DNA of 39,028 nucleotides from an uncultured bacterium (lineage in GTDB: Bacteria > Zixibacteria > MSB-5A5 > CAIYYT01): NCBI GenBank assembly GCA_903930455.1, contig CAIYYT010000083.1, positions 1 through 39,028 on the forward strand. Direction: 5' to 3'. A model generated the notes under the pieces. The model ran no database searches and was not told the origin of the DNA. It saw nothing but the letters and a program-made list of their open reading frames with translations. Shown here piece after piece: positions 17,980-27,012 of the stretch. Positions within the stretch are counted from its first letter, which is position 1, and the number at the start of each line of letters is the position of its first letter. A program made the position numbers and the translations under genes.

Positions 17980-18291
17980 AGAACCCTATCCTCTATTCTC
18001 TACAGACAACAATTATCCTCTTTGAGCCGGCTTATAGGCCCGCTAAATATGAACCTTAATTATAGTGCCCGGATGGGAGAATGTCAACGGGAACCTCCGG
18101 TATGCTCTGGTCCCGACAAAAATAACCCCCAAAACAGGGCAGTGGTGGTCTGGTTTACTTGTGGCGGCGAAAATGTGGCTTTTGCTGCTATAGGTGCAGA
18201 TGCGCGAGTTGATCGTTGACAACTGCCTGATGAGAGAGGAAGCGAAAGCGAAGGTCTTTGAGTATACTGCGATGGAGAAAGGGATTCAATT
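17980..18291. other. Divergent intergenic region, GlmL operon / CDGSH gene
   Basis: 312 nt without a credible gene. It holds the perfect minus-strand promoter. On the plus strand it holds a TATACT (18263-18268) that may be the -10 of the CDGSH gene, without a convincing -35. A solitary TTGACA at 18216-18221 has no -10 at normal spacing. No further structure seen. Confidence 0.5.
18059..18087 (-). promoter_or_regulatory. Perfect consensus sigma70 promoter of the GlmL operon
   Basis: On the minus strand: TTGACA (18087-18082), exactly 17 nt, TATAAT (18064-18059). All 12 consensus positions match. Transcription should begin near 18052, leaving a leader of about 73 nt. Confidence 0.88.
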
Positions 18292-18531
18292 ATGGACCGA
18301 CCGACTATTGCAGACAGGAAGTCGATCAAACTTGAACTGGAGCCGGAGACGTACTGGTGGTGCCGTTGCGGCAGGTCGAAAACACAGCCATTTTGCGACG
18401 GTTCGCACAAGGGGACATCATTCGCACCATTGGAGTTTACAGTAGAGGAACGGAAGCTACGCTCGTACTGTCAGTGCAAGCATACAGCGACGCCGCCGTT
18501 TTGCGACGGCACTCACAAGACGTTGCCGTAA
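18292..18531 (+). CDS. Double CDGSH iron-sulfur domain protein
   Basis: 79 residues with two complete CDGSH motifs: CRCGRSKTQPFCDGSH (24-39) and CQCKHTATPPFCDGTH (60-75). Each supplies three Cys and one His to a [2Fe-2S] cluster. No membrane anchor, so probably a soluble cytoplasmic protein like other bacterial tandem-CDGSH (MitoNEET-like) proteins, with a proposed redox or cluster-transfer role. The start ATG has AAGGGA 7 nt upstream. Monocistronic, followed by a REPIN-like element. Confidence 0.95.
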   Translation: MDRPTIADRKSIKLELEPETYWWCRCGRSKTQPFCDGSHKGTSFAPLEFTVEERKLRSYCQCKHTATPPFCDGTHKTLP

Positions 18532-18560
18532 GAAACCGACCGTGCTTGACAGTCCGGAAT

Positions 18561-18638
18561 GTCGCGGCTAAAGCCACTCCTACAGCTATGGCAGACGTGT
18601 GGGCCAAGGCCATCTGTAAGAGCGGCTTCAAACGCAAA
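18561..18638. repeat. REPIN-like element copy 2
   Basis: A 24-nt unit at 18561-18584 (GTCGCGGCTAAAGCCACTCC) and its inverted, diverged partner at 18615-18638 (TGTAAGAGCGGCTTCAAACG) are separated by 30 nt. The outward ends and the CTCCTACA tail match copy 1 at 13997-14072. Located between the CDGSH gene and the glgP terminator. Confidence 0.65.
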
Positions 18639-18723
18639 TTCGACGCTCTGCTGGGCGGCGTCAGCAGGATTTTTCCAACAAGTTCCACGATTCCGGGGGC
18701 GGGCAACATCACACTCGAACGGG

Positions 18724-18761
18724 CAAAAAGAAAACCGGCAGCGTTGTTGACGCAGCCGGTT
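18724..18761 (-). terminator. Rho-independent terminator of glgP
   Basis: On the minus strand AACCGGC-T-GCGT, loop CAACA, ACGC-T-GCCGGTT: 11 pairs with one T-T mismatch. It is followed by TTCTTTTT. It begins 31 nt after the glgP stop. Confidence 0.85.
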
Positions 18762-18791
18762 GTTGCTTTTGGAGATGGTTATCTTGCGAGT

Positions 18792-21362
18792 TTATATATC
18801 GCCTTCCGCCCAAGTGATCAACCGCATTTCATGCGGATGCACCAGACTGCGATGTCCCGGCAAAACTCTGACCGAATAGCCAAGTCGACCACTGGAGGAA
18901 ATCGGCGTCGTACAGTAATAGTTGTAGATGCCGGCATGGGGATTGCCATCAGCGGTCATCTCCACCGAAGTCGGATCAACTATATCACCTGAAGGTGACA
19001 ACTTGCCCATATAGAGTTCCACCGCCACGTCGTTGGGAGTCAATTCGCCGATAAAGATCTTTGCCTCAATCTGCATCTGTTCGTTGACATTCATTTTTGA
19101 CGGCGACTTGGAGACCAATTCCAGCATGCGCACATCAGCCCACTTGTCAACGAGATGTTTGTACCAGTTCGCCAACGATCTGACCTCTGCGAAGTCCTTG
19201 TGCCGGAGAATCTGATTCTGCCGATAGGCGTTTACATAGAACTTCTCGGTATACTCCTGCACCATGCGATTGGAGTTAAACACTGGCGCCAATGCCTTGA
19301 TTGAGCTCTTCATCTTCGCCACCCAATCGCGCGGGATTCCATCGCGACCGCGGTCGTAAAACAACGGCACGATTTCCTTCTCCAGCGTATCATACAGCGC
19401 ATTGGCCTCGACTTCGTCCTGATAGTCAAGGTTATCATATTCTTCGCCCAGACCGATAGCCCAACCGGTGTTGACGTTGTAACCCTCGCACCACCAACCG
19501 TCAAGCACGCTGAAGTTCATTCCCCCGTTGAAAATTACCTTCATGCCACTGGTACCGGAGGCTTCCATCGGTCGGCGCGGCGTGTTGAGCCACACATCCA
19601 CGCCCTGCACCAGATTGCGCGCCACGGCCAGATCGTAATTCTCCAGAAAGACAATACGGTCTCTGAGTTGCGGATCCCGGGCGAGATGGACGATTGTCTT
19701 TATCAGTTCCTTGCCGAAATTGTCGCGCGGGTGGGCTTTGCCGGCGAAAATCAGTTGCACCGGGCGATCGGGATGGTTGAGAATCCGCTTAAGACGCTCC
19801 ACGTCGCGGAATATCAAGGTTCCGCGTTTGTAGGATGCGAACCTACGTGCAAAACCGATTGTCAGATAGCTCGAATTGAGCACTTCCCCAACGAGTTTGA
19901 TGTCACTGGGAGTAGCGCCGCGACGCTGATATTGCTCTTTCAGCCGTCGACGGGCGAAGGATATCATCTTATCGCGTCTGATTTCGTGAGTCCGCCAGAG
20001 TTCGCTATCAATAATGTCATCTACGTTCGACCAGAAAGAGTGATTGGCCGAATCTTCCAGCCATCCGATTCCCAGGTAGCGATCATAAAGCTCGCACATC
20101 TCGGCGGAAATCCAGGAGCGCGTATGCACGCCGTTGGTGATGGAAGCAAGCGGGATTTCCTCAAACGGTACCTTAGGCCAGGACGCCTGCCACATGCGAC
20201 GAGATACTTCCGCGTGCAATTTGGAGACGCCATTGATATAGGATGAAAAATTCATGGCCAAATGCGCCATATTGAATTCGGTTGTGTTTTCGCGTTCGTT
20301 TTGTTGACCGAGCGAAGAGAACTCACCGAAACTCAGACCTAGTTTGGGCAGATAGCTTCGGAAATATTTCTCCACCAGTTCGCGCGGGAAACGGTCAATA
20401 CCAGCCTGTACGGGTGTATGAGTCGTAAAAACGGTTGTCTGCCTTACCAAAAGCGACGCTTCGCGGAAAGTAAGACCGTCCTTCTCCATGTGGCGACGCA
20501 CGCGGTCAATTGCTAAAAACGCCGAGTGGCCTTCGTTCATGTGAAAGACTGAGGGTGCAATTCCCATCTCATCAAGGGCGGTCACGCCGCCGATACCGAG
20601 CACCATTTCCTGCCGGATTCTGGTATCGTTGTCACCGCCGTACAAATGGGCGGTGATGTCGCGATCTTCACCGGAGTTTTGAGGAACGTTGGTGTCGAGC
20701 AAATAGAGAGGCGTTCGCCCGACTTGCAGCTTCCAAACCTTGATCCAAACCTTGCGACCCGGAAAGTCGATACTGACCATGAGTGGTTGACCGTTCCGAT
20801 CGTTTGCCTCGGTTATGGGGAGGGATGAAAAATCAAATTCGGGATAGTATTCCTGTTGCCAGCCATCGGCGTTGAGATACTGCTGGAAATAGCCGCGCTG
20901 ATAGAGCAGTCCGATTCCGACCAAAGGCAATCCCAGATCGCTGGCCGATTTGAGATGGTCGCCCGCCAGCACGCCAAGACCGCCCGAATAAATCGGGAGA
21001 CACTCGGTGATTCCGAATTCCGCCGAGAAGTAGGCGATTTCCGGCTGCTCAGTTTGAAAGTGCTGTTCATTAAACCAGTTACTGTTGTGCTGGTAGACCA
21101 CCAGATCGCGATAGACGCTTTCCAGATGCGCCCGGAAACTGAGGTCCTTTTCGAGTTTCTCCAGTTTGTCCTGGGGAATCTGCGCCAGGACTTTGATCGG
21201 ATTGTGGCCGGTCTCTTCCCAGAGTTTGCTATCGATCCGTCGGAAGAGGCGAATCGCTTCCTGATTCCAGCACCACCAAAGATTAAGTGCAATTTCCTTG
21301 AGCGATTTCAGCCCGTCGGGCAGAATCGGCTCAACCTGTACATATCTTAATGCTTTAACCAT
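18792..21362 (-). CDS. glgP: Alpha-glucan (glycogen) phosphorylase
   Basis: About 856 residues, the length of the short alpha-glucan phosphorylase family with an N-terminal DUF3417 region (KEIALNLWWCWNQEAIRLFR). It releases glucose-1-phosphate from alpha-1,4-glucan using PLP. Key motifs: EFGITECLPIYSGGLGVLAG, NEGHSAF, and the PLP-lysine segment ASGTSGMKVIFNGG near residue 607. Track start is ATG 21368, but AAGGA directly abuts it. ATG 21362 (MVKALRYVQ) has the same AAGGA at 6 nt and is preferred. Monocistronic, with a strong terminator. Role: mobilising stored glycogen or imported maltodextrin in the cytoplasm. Confidence 0.95.
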   Translation of the reverse strand: MVKALRYVQVEPILPDGLKSLKEIALNLWWCWNQEAIRLFRRIDSKLWEETGHNPIKVLAQIPQDKLEKLEKDLSFRAHLESVYRDLVVYQHNSNWFNEQHFQTEQPEIAYFSAEFGITECLPIYSGGLGVLAGDHLKSASDLGLPLVGIGLLYQRGYFQQYLNADGWQQEYYPEFDFSSLPITEANDRNGQPLMVSIDFPGRKVWIKVWKLQVGRTPLYLLDTNVPQNSGEDRDITAHLYGGDNDTRIRQEMVLGIGGVTALDEMGIAPSVFHMNEGHSAFLAIDRVRRHMEKDGLTFREASLLVRQTTVFTTHTPVQAGIDRFPRELVEKYFRSYLPKLGLSFGEFSSLGQQNERENTTEFNMAHLAMNFSSYINGVSKLHAEVSRRMWQASWPKVPFEEIPLASITNGVHTRSWISAEMCELYDRYLGIGWLEDSANHSFWSNVDDIIDSELWRTHEIRRDKMISFARRRLKEQYQRRGATPSDIKLVGEVLNSSYLTIGFARRFASYKRGTLIFRDVERLKRILNHPDRPVQLIFAGKAHPRDNFGKELIKTIVHLARDPQLRDRIVFLENYDLAVARNLVQGVDVWLNTPRRPMEASGTSGMKVIFNGGMNFSVLDGWWCEGYNVNTGWAIGLGEEYDNLDYQDEVEANALYDTLEKEIVPLFYDRGRDGIPRDWVAKMKSSIKALAPVFNSNRMVQEYTEKFYVNAYRQNQILRHKDFAEVRSLANWYKHLVDKWADVRMLELVSKSPSKMNVNEQMQIEAKIFIGELTPNDVAVELYMGKLSPSGDIVDPTSVEMTADGNPHAGIYNYYCTTPISSSGRLGYSVRVLPGHRSLVHPHEMRLITWAEGDI

Positions 21363-21551
21363 AGTCATTCCTTAATCTTATCGGCAGGCCACGACATTTC
21401 CTTACCGCATCCTAGCCAACCCAGAAATTGAGGGAATTTACGCACACAGTCTGTCAAATCCACCTATTTTTTCGTGTTCCCATTCACGATACGGCGAACG
21501 TTTGTCCCTAGATAAGTGAATATGGTCTGTGTGAATCTTTGTTCGCTACAT

Positions 21552-21581
21552 TTGTTCAGGGTCGCGCGTACAACGTATAAC
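21552..21581 (+). promoter_or_regulatory. Putative promoter of the MoxR/VWA operon
   Basis: TTGTTC (21552-21557), 18-nt spacer, TATAAC (21576-21581), about 27 nt before the moxR-like ATG. The -35 box is weak. Confidence 0.4.
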
Positions 21582-21607
21582 ACTTTGAAACGGATGGATG
21601 AGGCGAA

Positions 21608-22525
21608 ATGAAACGACCAAAGACACTGCGAGAATTGAAAGCATCCGGCTACCGGAGTCGCTCCACCAAAACAGAGCTACGTGAGAATCTTATAGAGCAG
21701 ATTGGAGCCGGCAAGAGCCGCTGGCCCGGCATCATCGGATATGAACGCACGGTGCTACCGCTGTTGGAGAACGCGATCCTTTCTCAGCACGACATCCTGC
21801 TTCTGGGTCTGCGCGGACAAGCCAAAACCCGCATCCTGCGACATCTCGTCAATTTCCTGGACGAGTTTCTGCCGGTGATCAAGGGGAGTCCGCTTAATGA
21901 AGACCCTCTGAGGCCGATTACTTCACGAAGCAAGCGACTGCTGGTTGAAGCGGGTGACGACTTGCCGATCGATTGGCTACCACGTGAGTTGCGCTATAGC
22001 GAGAAGCTGGCTACGCCGGATGTATCGGTGGCCGATCTGATAGGTGATCTTGACCCGATCAAAGCCGTGCGCGAGAAGCTTGATCTGTCAGACGAGGAAG
22101 TCATCCATTGGGGCATCGTGCCACGCACAAATCGCGGCATCTTTGCGATCAACGAACTTCCCGATTTGCAGCCCCGAATTCAGGTGGCGTTGCTAAATAT
22201 CCTCGAGGAGAACGATTTTCAGATCAGAGGGTTCCCAATTCGGGTGCCGCTGGATATGATGTTGGCCTTCACTGCCAATCCTGAGGACTATACCAATCGG
22301 GGTAACATCATTACGCCGCTGAAGGATCGCATCGCATCGCAAATCAACACGCATTATCCCAGCAGCGTCGAGATTGCCAAGGCGATCACCCGGCAGGAAG
22401 CCTGGACCGATCGATCGGCTCAGATTGAGATACCGGAGTTGATCCGGGATATTATCGAGCAGATAGCATTTGAAGCCCGTCCAGCGAGCATGTCGATCAA
22501 GGCTCCGGCGTGTCGGCGCGATTGA
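21608..22525 (+). CDS. MoxR-like AAA+ ATPase, N-terminal part (frameshifted)
   Basis: 305 residues in the track, the last 13 out of frame. Walker A is GLRGQAKTR (about 66-74). The Walker B position is GIFAINELPDLQPRIQVALL (Asn instead of the first Asp, as I recall for this subfamily). A sensor region is AFTANPEDYTNRG. The frame breaks at about 22478-22486: after AFEARP the conserved continuation SEHVDQGSGVSARLT is found one frame over. A single-base deletion restores one 488-residue protein together with the next entry. Such Mg-chelatase/MoxR ATPases act with VWA proteins, here the gene at 23075, as remodelling chaperones. The break is either a real mutation or an assembly error. Confidence 0.85.
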   Translation: MKRPKTLRELKASGYRSRSTKTELRENLIEQIGAGKSRWPGIIGYERTVLPLLENAILSQHDILLLGLRGQAKTRILRHLVNFLDEFLPVIKGSPLNEDPLRPITSRSKRLLVEAGDDLPIDWLPRELRYSEKLATPDVSVADLIGDLDPIKAVREKLDLSDEEVIHWGIVPRTNRGIFAINELPDLQPRIQVALLNILEENDFQIRGFPIRVPLDMMLAFTANPEDYTNRGNIITPLKDRIASQINTHYPSSVEIAKAITRQEAWTDRSAQIEIPELIRDIIEQIAFEARPASMSIKAPACRRD

Positions 22526-23073
22526 CGATCTCGGCGTACGAAAACCTGCTTTCGAACATCGAGCGGCGCGCGGCAGTCAACAAGGACAACGACTATTACC
22601 CGCGCATTTGCGACCTGTATGCAGTGATATCGTCGATCGTCGGCAAGGTGGAACTGGTTTATGAGGGGGAACTGGAAGGCCCGTCGATCGTGGCGGTCAA
22701 TCTGATCGGTGAGGCAACAAAGAAGGCCTTTGCGCAGTATTTCCCGGCGCCGCGTAAGCCCAGAAACCACGCTGCCGAAAGCCAACGCCAGCAAGAAAAT
22801 GTCTATGAGCCGATCATCGATTTCTTTGCTTCCGGCAAGCGACTAGAGCTTTCGGACGAACTCCCATACCGTGAATACAAGGCCGCGCTTTCCCAGATCG
22901 TAGGGTTGCGCGAGATTGCACATCGATATTTCAAACCGAAAGACGAGCGCGAGACGGTTCTGGCAATGGAATTCGTGTTGGAAGGATTACACCGACACAA
23001 CATTATCGCCAAGGAATCGCCCGACAACAAGTTTGTCTACATCGACATGCTGGAGAACATCCTGAAGGACTAA
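22510..23073 (+). CDS. MoxR-like AAA+ ATPase, C-terminal part (frameshifted)
   Basis: 187 residues from GTG 22510. In-frame conserved sequence extends upstream to about 22484, so this is the displaced C-terminal half of the ATPase rather than an independent gene. It begins SARLTISAYENLLSNIERRA, the AAA+ lid helices, and continues with an extra helical domain (YEPIIDFFASGKRLELSDEL; YREYKAALSQIVGLREIAHR). No Shine-Dalgarno sequence is needed if a ribosome slips, but no slippery heptamer is obvious at the junction. It ends 1 nt before the VWA gene. Confidence 0.85.
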   Translation: MSARLTISAYENLLSNIERRAAVNKDNDYYPRICDLYAVISSIVGKVELVYEGELEGPSIVAVNLIGEATKKAFAQYFPAPRKPRNHAAESQRQQENVYEPIIDFFASGKRLELSDELPYREYKAALSQIVGLREIAHRYFKPKDERETVLAMEFVLEGLHRHNIIAKESPDNKFVYIDMLENILKD

Positions 23074-23074
23074 G

Positions 23075-24166
23075 ATGAAACTGTTTTACTCGCGCTGGGA
23101 CGACTCGCTGTTTCAACAGCTCAGGCAAATGCATGACCTGATGCAGATCTTCAACCACATTCTGCTGCAGGTCAACGGCGACGTTAAAACCGCTCTCAAG
23201 ATCATGAATCAGCTCAAGAAAATGGGCTATTTGCCCAAGGAGACTGATCTGGATGAGTTCCGCAGGCAGCTCGAGGGCAACAAGATCATCGCGACCGACA
23301 AGAGCGGTGTCAACCTGACCCGCAAGGGTGAGCGCGGCTTGCGACACGACTCCTTCGAGAAAGTCTTCGAGCAACTCAAGTCCTCAAGCGCTGGCAATCA
23401 TGCTATTGACAAAGAAGGCGGAATCTCGGAGGAGGCTCTTCCCGAACGACGGCGGTACAACTTCGGCGATAACCTGCGAAACATCGATTTCACAGGCTCG
23501 CTATTTAACACGATCGCGCGCACCGGTTCGTTGTCGCTGGACATGGCGGAGGATGATCTCGAAGTCTACGAGACTGAGCAGGTAACAAGCTGCGCAACAG
23601 TGATGTTGATCGACATCTCGCATTCGATGATTCTGTATGGCGAGGATCGAATTACGCCCGCGAAGCAGGTGGCGTTGGCGTTCACGGAAATGATTCTCAC
23701 CCGATTCCCCAAGGATGAGCTGGATATTGTGCTGTTCGGTGATTTCGCAGAGCGAGTTCAGATCAAAGACCTGCCCTATATCGGTGTAGGACCGTATCAC
23801 ACTAACACCAAGGCCGGTCTGCAGATGGCGAGGCAAATACTCCTAAAGAAGCGTAGTGCGAACAAACAAATCTTCATGATCACCGACGGTAAGCCATCCA
23901 TGATCACCCGTAGCGACGGCACGCTGTACAAGAATCCATTTGGACTGGATCCGATTGTTGTCAACCGAACGTTAGATGAAGCGATTATCTGCCGCAAGAA
24001 GCGAATTCCGATCACGACATTTATGATCGCTGATGATCCATACCTGAGAAGATTCGTGCAAACGCTGACCGAACTCAACCGCGGACGCGCCTATTTTGCC
24101 TCACCAACGAATCTGGGTGAATATGTCTTTTGGGATTTCTTCAAGCATCGTCGCAAAGCGGCGTAA
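23075..24166 (+). CDS. VWA domain protein, partner of MoxR-like ATPase
   Basis: 363 residues. The N-terminal 130 are helical ([20 protein letters not shown]). The C-terminal von Willebrand A domain has MIDAS motif DISHS (about residue 179) followed by [20 protein letters not shown] and MITDGKPS. No signal peptide or membrane helix, so cytoplasmic. It begins one base after the ATPase stop, with AAGGA inside the upstream gene. This is the usual MoxR-VWA chaperone unit, which inserts cofactors or remodels client complexes. The client is not evident here. Confidence 0.88.
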   Translation: MKLFYSRWDDSLFQQLRQMHDLMQIFNHILLQVNGDVKTALKIMNQLKKMGYLPKETDLDEFRRQLEGNKIIATDKSGVNLTRKGERGLRHDSFEKVFEQLKSSSAGNHAIDKEGGISEEALPERRRYNFGDNLRNIDFTGSLFNTIARTGSLSLDMAEDDLEVYETEQVTSCATVMLIDISHSMILYGEDRITPAKQVALAFTEMILTRFPKDELDIVLFGDFAERVQIKDLPYIGVGPYHTNTKAGLQMARQILLKKRSANKQIFMITDGKPSMITRSDGTLYKNPFGLDPIVVNRTLDEAIICRKKRIPITTFMIADDPYLRRFVQTLTELNRGRAYFASPTNLGEYVFWDFFKHRRKAA

Positions 24167-24212
24167 AGGCAAACTGCCGAGCATTGACCATTCCCCCTTC
24201 TGATCTCGAATT

Positions 24213-24246
24213 GAAACAAAAACCTCCGGGTCAGGCGACCCGGAGG
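24213..24246 (-). terminator. Terminator of the cytochrome operon
   Basis: CCTCCGGGTC (24223-24232), 4-nt loop, GACCCGGAGG (24237-24246): a perfect 10-bp stem. On the minus strand TTTTTGTTTC follows directly, so it terminates the operon ending at 24302. On the plus strand it lacks a T-run but could still stall convergent transcription from the VWA gene. Confidence 0.88.
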
Positions 24247-24301
24247 CTGTGTGTGATTCCGGCCAGTAGTGTCGATAAGGCAGAACCACAGTTGCAGGTT
24301 G

Positions 24302-25399
24302 TTAGTCTTGTCGACCGGCAACAAGAGCGCTCGATCCCTCAGGATGAGCTCTGAGATACGCAATCGAGTTCTTGATTAGCGCAACCTCATACTTGAAATT
24401 GTGCACTCCCTCAGAACGATCATCCTCAAGCATTAGGAAGTTATAGACCGCTCCGGCTGCACCAGTGGCGACTCTCTTATTGGTAGGCAGGGATGACGCC
24501 GAGTCCAGATATCCATCTGCAATGAGAAGAGTCTTCAACGTGTCAAGGAGTCCAAGAAATTCGGTCTGTACTCCACTAATGGTGCCATCGCCGTCATAAT
24601 CGGCCTTCGCCTTGAAGTTATATGATTTGGCGGATGGATGGCAGTCACTTGCCCTGGCGCACCCTGCGGAAAGATCGCTCCCGGTCGCCTCATCGACCAT
24701 GTTGAAGCTGTGACCGCCGATCTTGTAGCCGTCATGAGTAAGAGGGTTGCCCTTGTGGCAATCGATACAGCCGTCGGTAAACAGGGTACGATGCGGCGAA
24801 CTCTCATAAGCGACGGTCGGGTTTGAATACTGATAGCCATTCGCGCCCTCGAACAGATCGCCTTGAGGACCGTGGTGCGGCCCCCAGCGAGAGGATATGC
24901 TATCCGTTGGCGTGGCAATACTCGCCGCTGACATTCTGGAGTGATGACAATTGGCGCAAAGGTTGCCTGCGCCGTGGTCAAACACGCTTCCATTTAGCAG
25001 AGCAAAGGGCGCTTCCGTGCGCAATTTCAAAGTCCCGGTTTCGTGCGGCGCATGACAAGTGAAGCAATGAATTGCACTGACTGTCGAGTAGGGAGCGCTC
25101 ACTGCGCCGGTGTTCAAGAATTCGATAAATCCTTGCTGACTGTGGCAGCGAGTGCAATCATTGCCGCCGCCACGATTGGTGTAGTCAATGTTGGTGCCTG
25201 AAGCGTGTACCGAATTCTGCCATTCGCCCTGCGCTTCAAGAATTGCACCTCCGAAGCTTTCTTCGCCGTGGCATGCAAAGCAACCTGTCAGTTGCTGGTT
25301 ATCATTGCTGACCTGATTGACGACCTTTCGTTCGCATCCGGCAACGATCGCGAGGACTGCGATCAGTGCGACGATGCTCAGGATACGTAGGACCCTCAT
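24302..25399 (-). CDS. Multihaem c-type cytochrome lipoprotein (porin-cytochrome complex)
   Basis: 365 residues. A lipoprotein signal ends in IVAGC, giving a lipidated Cys. Five canonical CXXCH sites are present: CFACH, CTRCH, CFTCH, CANCH, CIDCH. A non-canonical CARASDCH (CX5CH) follows. A late DYDGDGTISG stretch looks like an EF-hand calcium loop. The last 100 residues are haem-free and helical. The start has AAGGAGG at ideal spacing, 9 nt after the barrel gene. As the third gene after an MtrA/DmsE-like decahaem protein and a barrel, it is placed as the lipid-anchored outer-face cytochrome. Reduction of an extracellular acceptor is inferred. Confidence 0.85.
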   Translation of the reverse strand: MRVLRILSIVALIAVLAIVAGCERKVVNQVSNDNQQLTGCFACHGEESFGGAILEAQGEWQNSVHASGTNIDYTNRGGGNDCTRCHSQQGFIEFLNTGAVSAPYSTVSAIHCFTCHAPHETGTLKLRTEAPFALLNGSVFDHGAGNLCANCHHSRMSAASIATPTDSISSRWGPHHGPQGDLFEGANGYQYSNPTVAYESSPHRTLFTDGCIDCHKGNPLTHDGYKIGGHSFNMVDEATGSDLSAGCARASDCHPSAKSYNFKAKADYDGDGTISGVQTEFLGLLDTLKTLLIADGYLDSASSLPTNKRVATGAAGAVYNFLMLEDDRSEGVHNFKYEVALIKNSIAYLRAHPEGSSALVAGRQD

Positions 25400-25408
25400 A
25401 AAACCTCC

Positions 25409-27004
25409 TTAAAAAGACAGACCTTTAATCAAATTGATTTCCACGATATTGGCGGTGTAGTACTCATCCCGCACCAAGAAGTCGTCAAAGTTGTGCACGT
25501 TGTAGATTGCTTCCAGCCGCATGTCGTCGTAGAATCGAAACGCTGCGGAGCACCTGATATTGAAGCTTTCAACATTCAGATCGCGCTTGCTGCGGTAGTA
25601 AGTCGCGCCTGCGCCCGCCGTCAGGCGGTAGTATTCCTGCGAAATGATGTCACCGTAGAGCAAATGATCAGTGAACTTGAAATTGCTCGCACTATTCTCA
25701 TAGTCGCCTTTGCCATAGGAATAGCCGGCTGTGACGGTCGCGTATTTTTTGAGCGTGACGCCACAGTCAATCGTAGCGCGATTCAGTGTGATCTTGCTGC
25801 CGATGTCGTCGTTCTTACGTACCTTGCTCTCATACTTGACCGCGATGTTGCCGATGTCGGTATAGCGATATTTGCCTGAGACGCGGAAGCGATTGAGATC
25901 TTCGTTGCCGACCAACCGGACGCCTTCCTTGACATCCTCAGCGCGGTTACCATACTCAGCGCGCAGTTCGGCCCGGGGCACGGGTCTGAACCAGCCGGAA
26001 CCATAAAACGAGTTTGCCTTTGTCTGTTCCAGGTACTGGTCGTTGATATCATGCTGATAGCCAATAGTCATGCCCCCATATCGCAGATTGGTGAAACCAG
26101 CATAGAGCGCGTGTACGAGGTTATCGGTTGCCGTATAGTCGCTATCTGACGACGTGCGGTCGAGCATAACATAGTACTTGAGTGAAAAGTTCTTAGGTAA
26201 GGCAAACGCCGCGGCGCCCCAGCCACGATTGGAGCTGATAGTGAAGTCTGATGCTCTGTATATCCTATCTTGGGTGTGAAATCCTTCCACTTTCTTGTAC
26301 TTTGTCTCGAAGTTGCGGAAGCCACCCTGCAGGATAATCCATTCGTAACGCGGAATCGGTATAGAGGCGGAGACTCGGCCTTCCCTGCGATTCTGATTGC
26401 GATTCACATCCAGGTTGTCGCGGAACTGGTTAGCCCGAAATTCGCCCGCGACCATCATGCCGCGATAAGTGACTCGAGCGCCACCGTTGTAGAAATACTG
26501 TTTGTAGTCGACATCGACTTTATCGCCAATCGGACTGGGACTGAACAAATCGGTTGTCGAGCCGGTGCGTCCCATGTTGGCGCCGCCGCCGAAGAGTTCA
26601 ATATATCCAACCGGATGAAACGACAATGAAGCGCCTTCATTGTGACGACGCGTAGTGCTGCCGCCGTGGAAGTCATAAATGCGACGGAATTGATTATGCG
26701 ACAACTTCAGGGAAAACAGCCCCGCTTTGCCAATGTCCGCGGTCAGGTTGCGGTTGTTCATAGTCATATTCCGCAGGTTAGCGCGGAGTAGCATGCCATT
26801 TTTGAAGTCGTAACGGAAATTTTCCAGCGAGAGCGAAGCACCCTCATAATCGTTGAAGGTGGTGCGGTTTCCCGACAAGTTACCGGTCTCATCCAAAACG
26901 ATGTAGCCGAGTTTGATATCGCCGTTGCCGGCAGCCATTGCCACGGTCATCATCGGCATCAAGATTATTGCGCCAATCAGTAGTGCTTTAGCGAACCTCA
27001 TCAT
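25409..27004 (-). CDS. Outer membrane beta-barrel of a porin-cytochrome conduit (MtrB/PioB-like role)
   Basis: About 531 residues. A signal peptide (MMRFAKALLIGAIILMPMMTVAMA) precedes many alternating amphipathic strands and a terminal Phe (INLIKGLSF), typical of an outer-membrane barrel. Sequence such as FKNGMLLRANLRNMTMNNRN and YRYTDIGNIAVKYESKVR fits large MtrB-type barrels. The MtrB CXXC motif is not seen, so assignment rests mainly on position between two multihaem genes. The track start at 27049 lies inside the upstream gene. ATG 27004 has GAGGAGG 4 nt upstream, and the second ATG (27001) is equally possible. It starts 8 nt after the decahaem gene stop. Confidence 0.8.
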   Translation of the reverse strand: MMRFAKALLIGAIILMPMMTVAMAAGNGDIKLGYIVLDETGNLSGNRTTFNDYEGASLSLENFRYDFKNGMLLRANLRNMTMNNRNLTADIGKAGLFSLKLSHNQFRRIYDFHGGSTTRRHNEGASLSFHPVGYIELFGGGANMGRTGSTTDLFSPSPIGDKVDVDYKQYFYNGGARVTYRGMMVAGEFRANQFRDNLDVNRNQNRREGRVSASIPIPRYEWIILQGGFRNFETKYKKVEGFHTQDRIYRASDFTISSNRGWGAAAFALPKNFSLKYYVMLDRTSSDSDYTATDNLVHALYAGFTNLRYGGMTIGYQHDINDQYLEQTKANSFYGSGWFRPVPRAELRAEYGNRAEDVKEGVRLVGNEDLNRFRVSGKYRYTDIGNIAVKYESKVRKNDDIGSKITLNRATIDCGVTLKKYATVTAGYSYGKGDYENSASNFKFTDHLLYGDIISQEYYRLTAGAGATYYRSKRDLNVESFNIRCSAAFRFYDDMRLEAIYNVHNFDDFLVRDEYYTANIVEINLIKGLSF

Positions 27005-27012
27005 GATCCTCC

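Noticed and set aside
18216-18221. TTGACA upstream of the CDGSH gene as a -35 box
   Set aside because: No -10 sequence at 15-19 nt; the nearest TATACT is 41 nt away.
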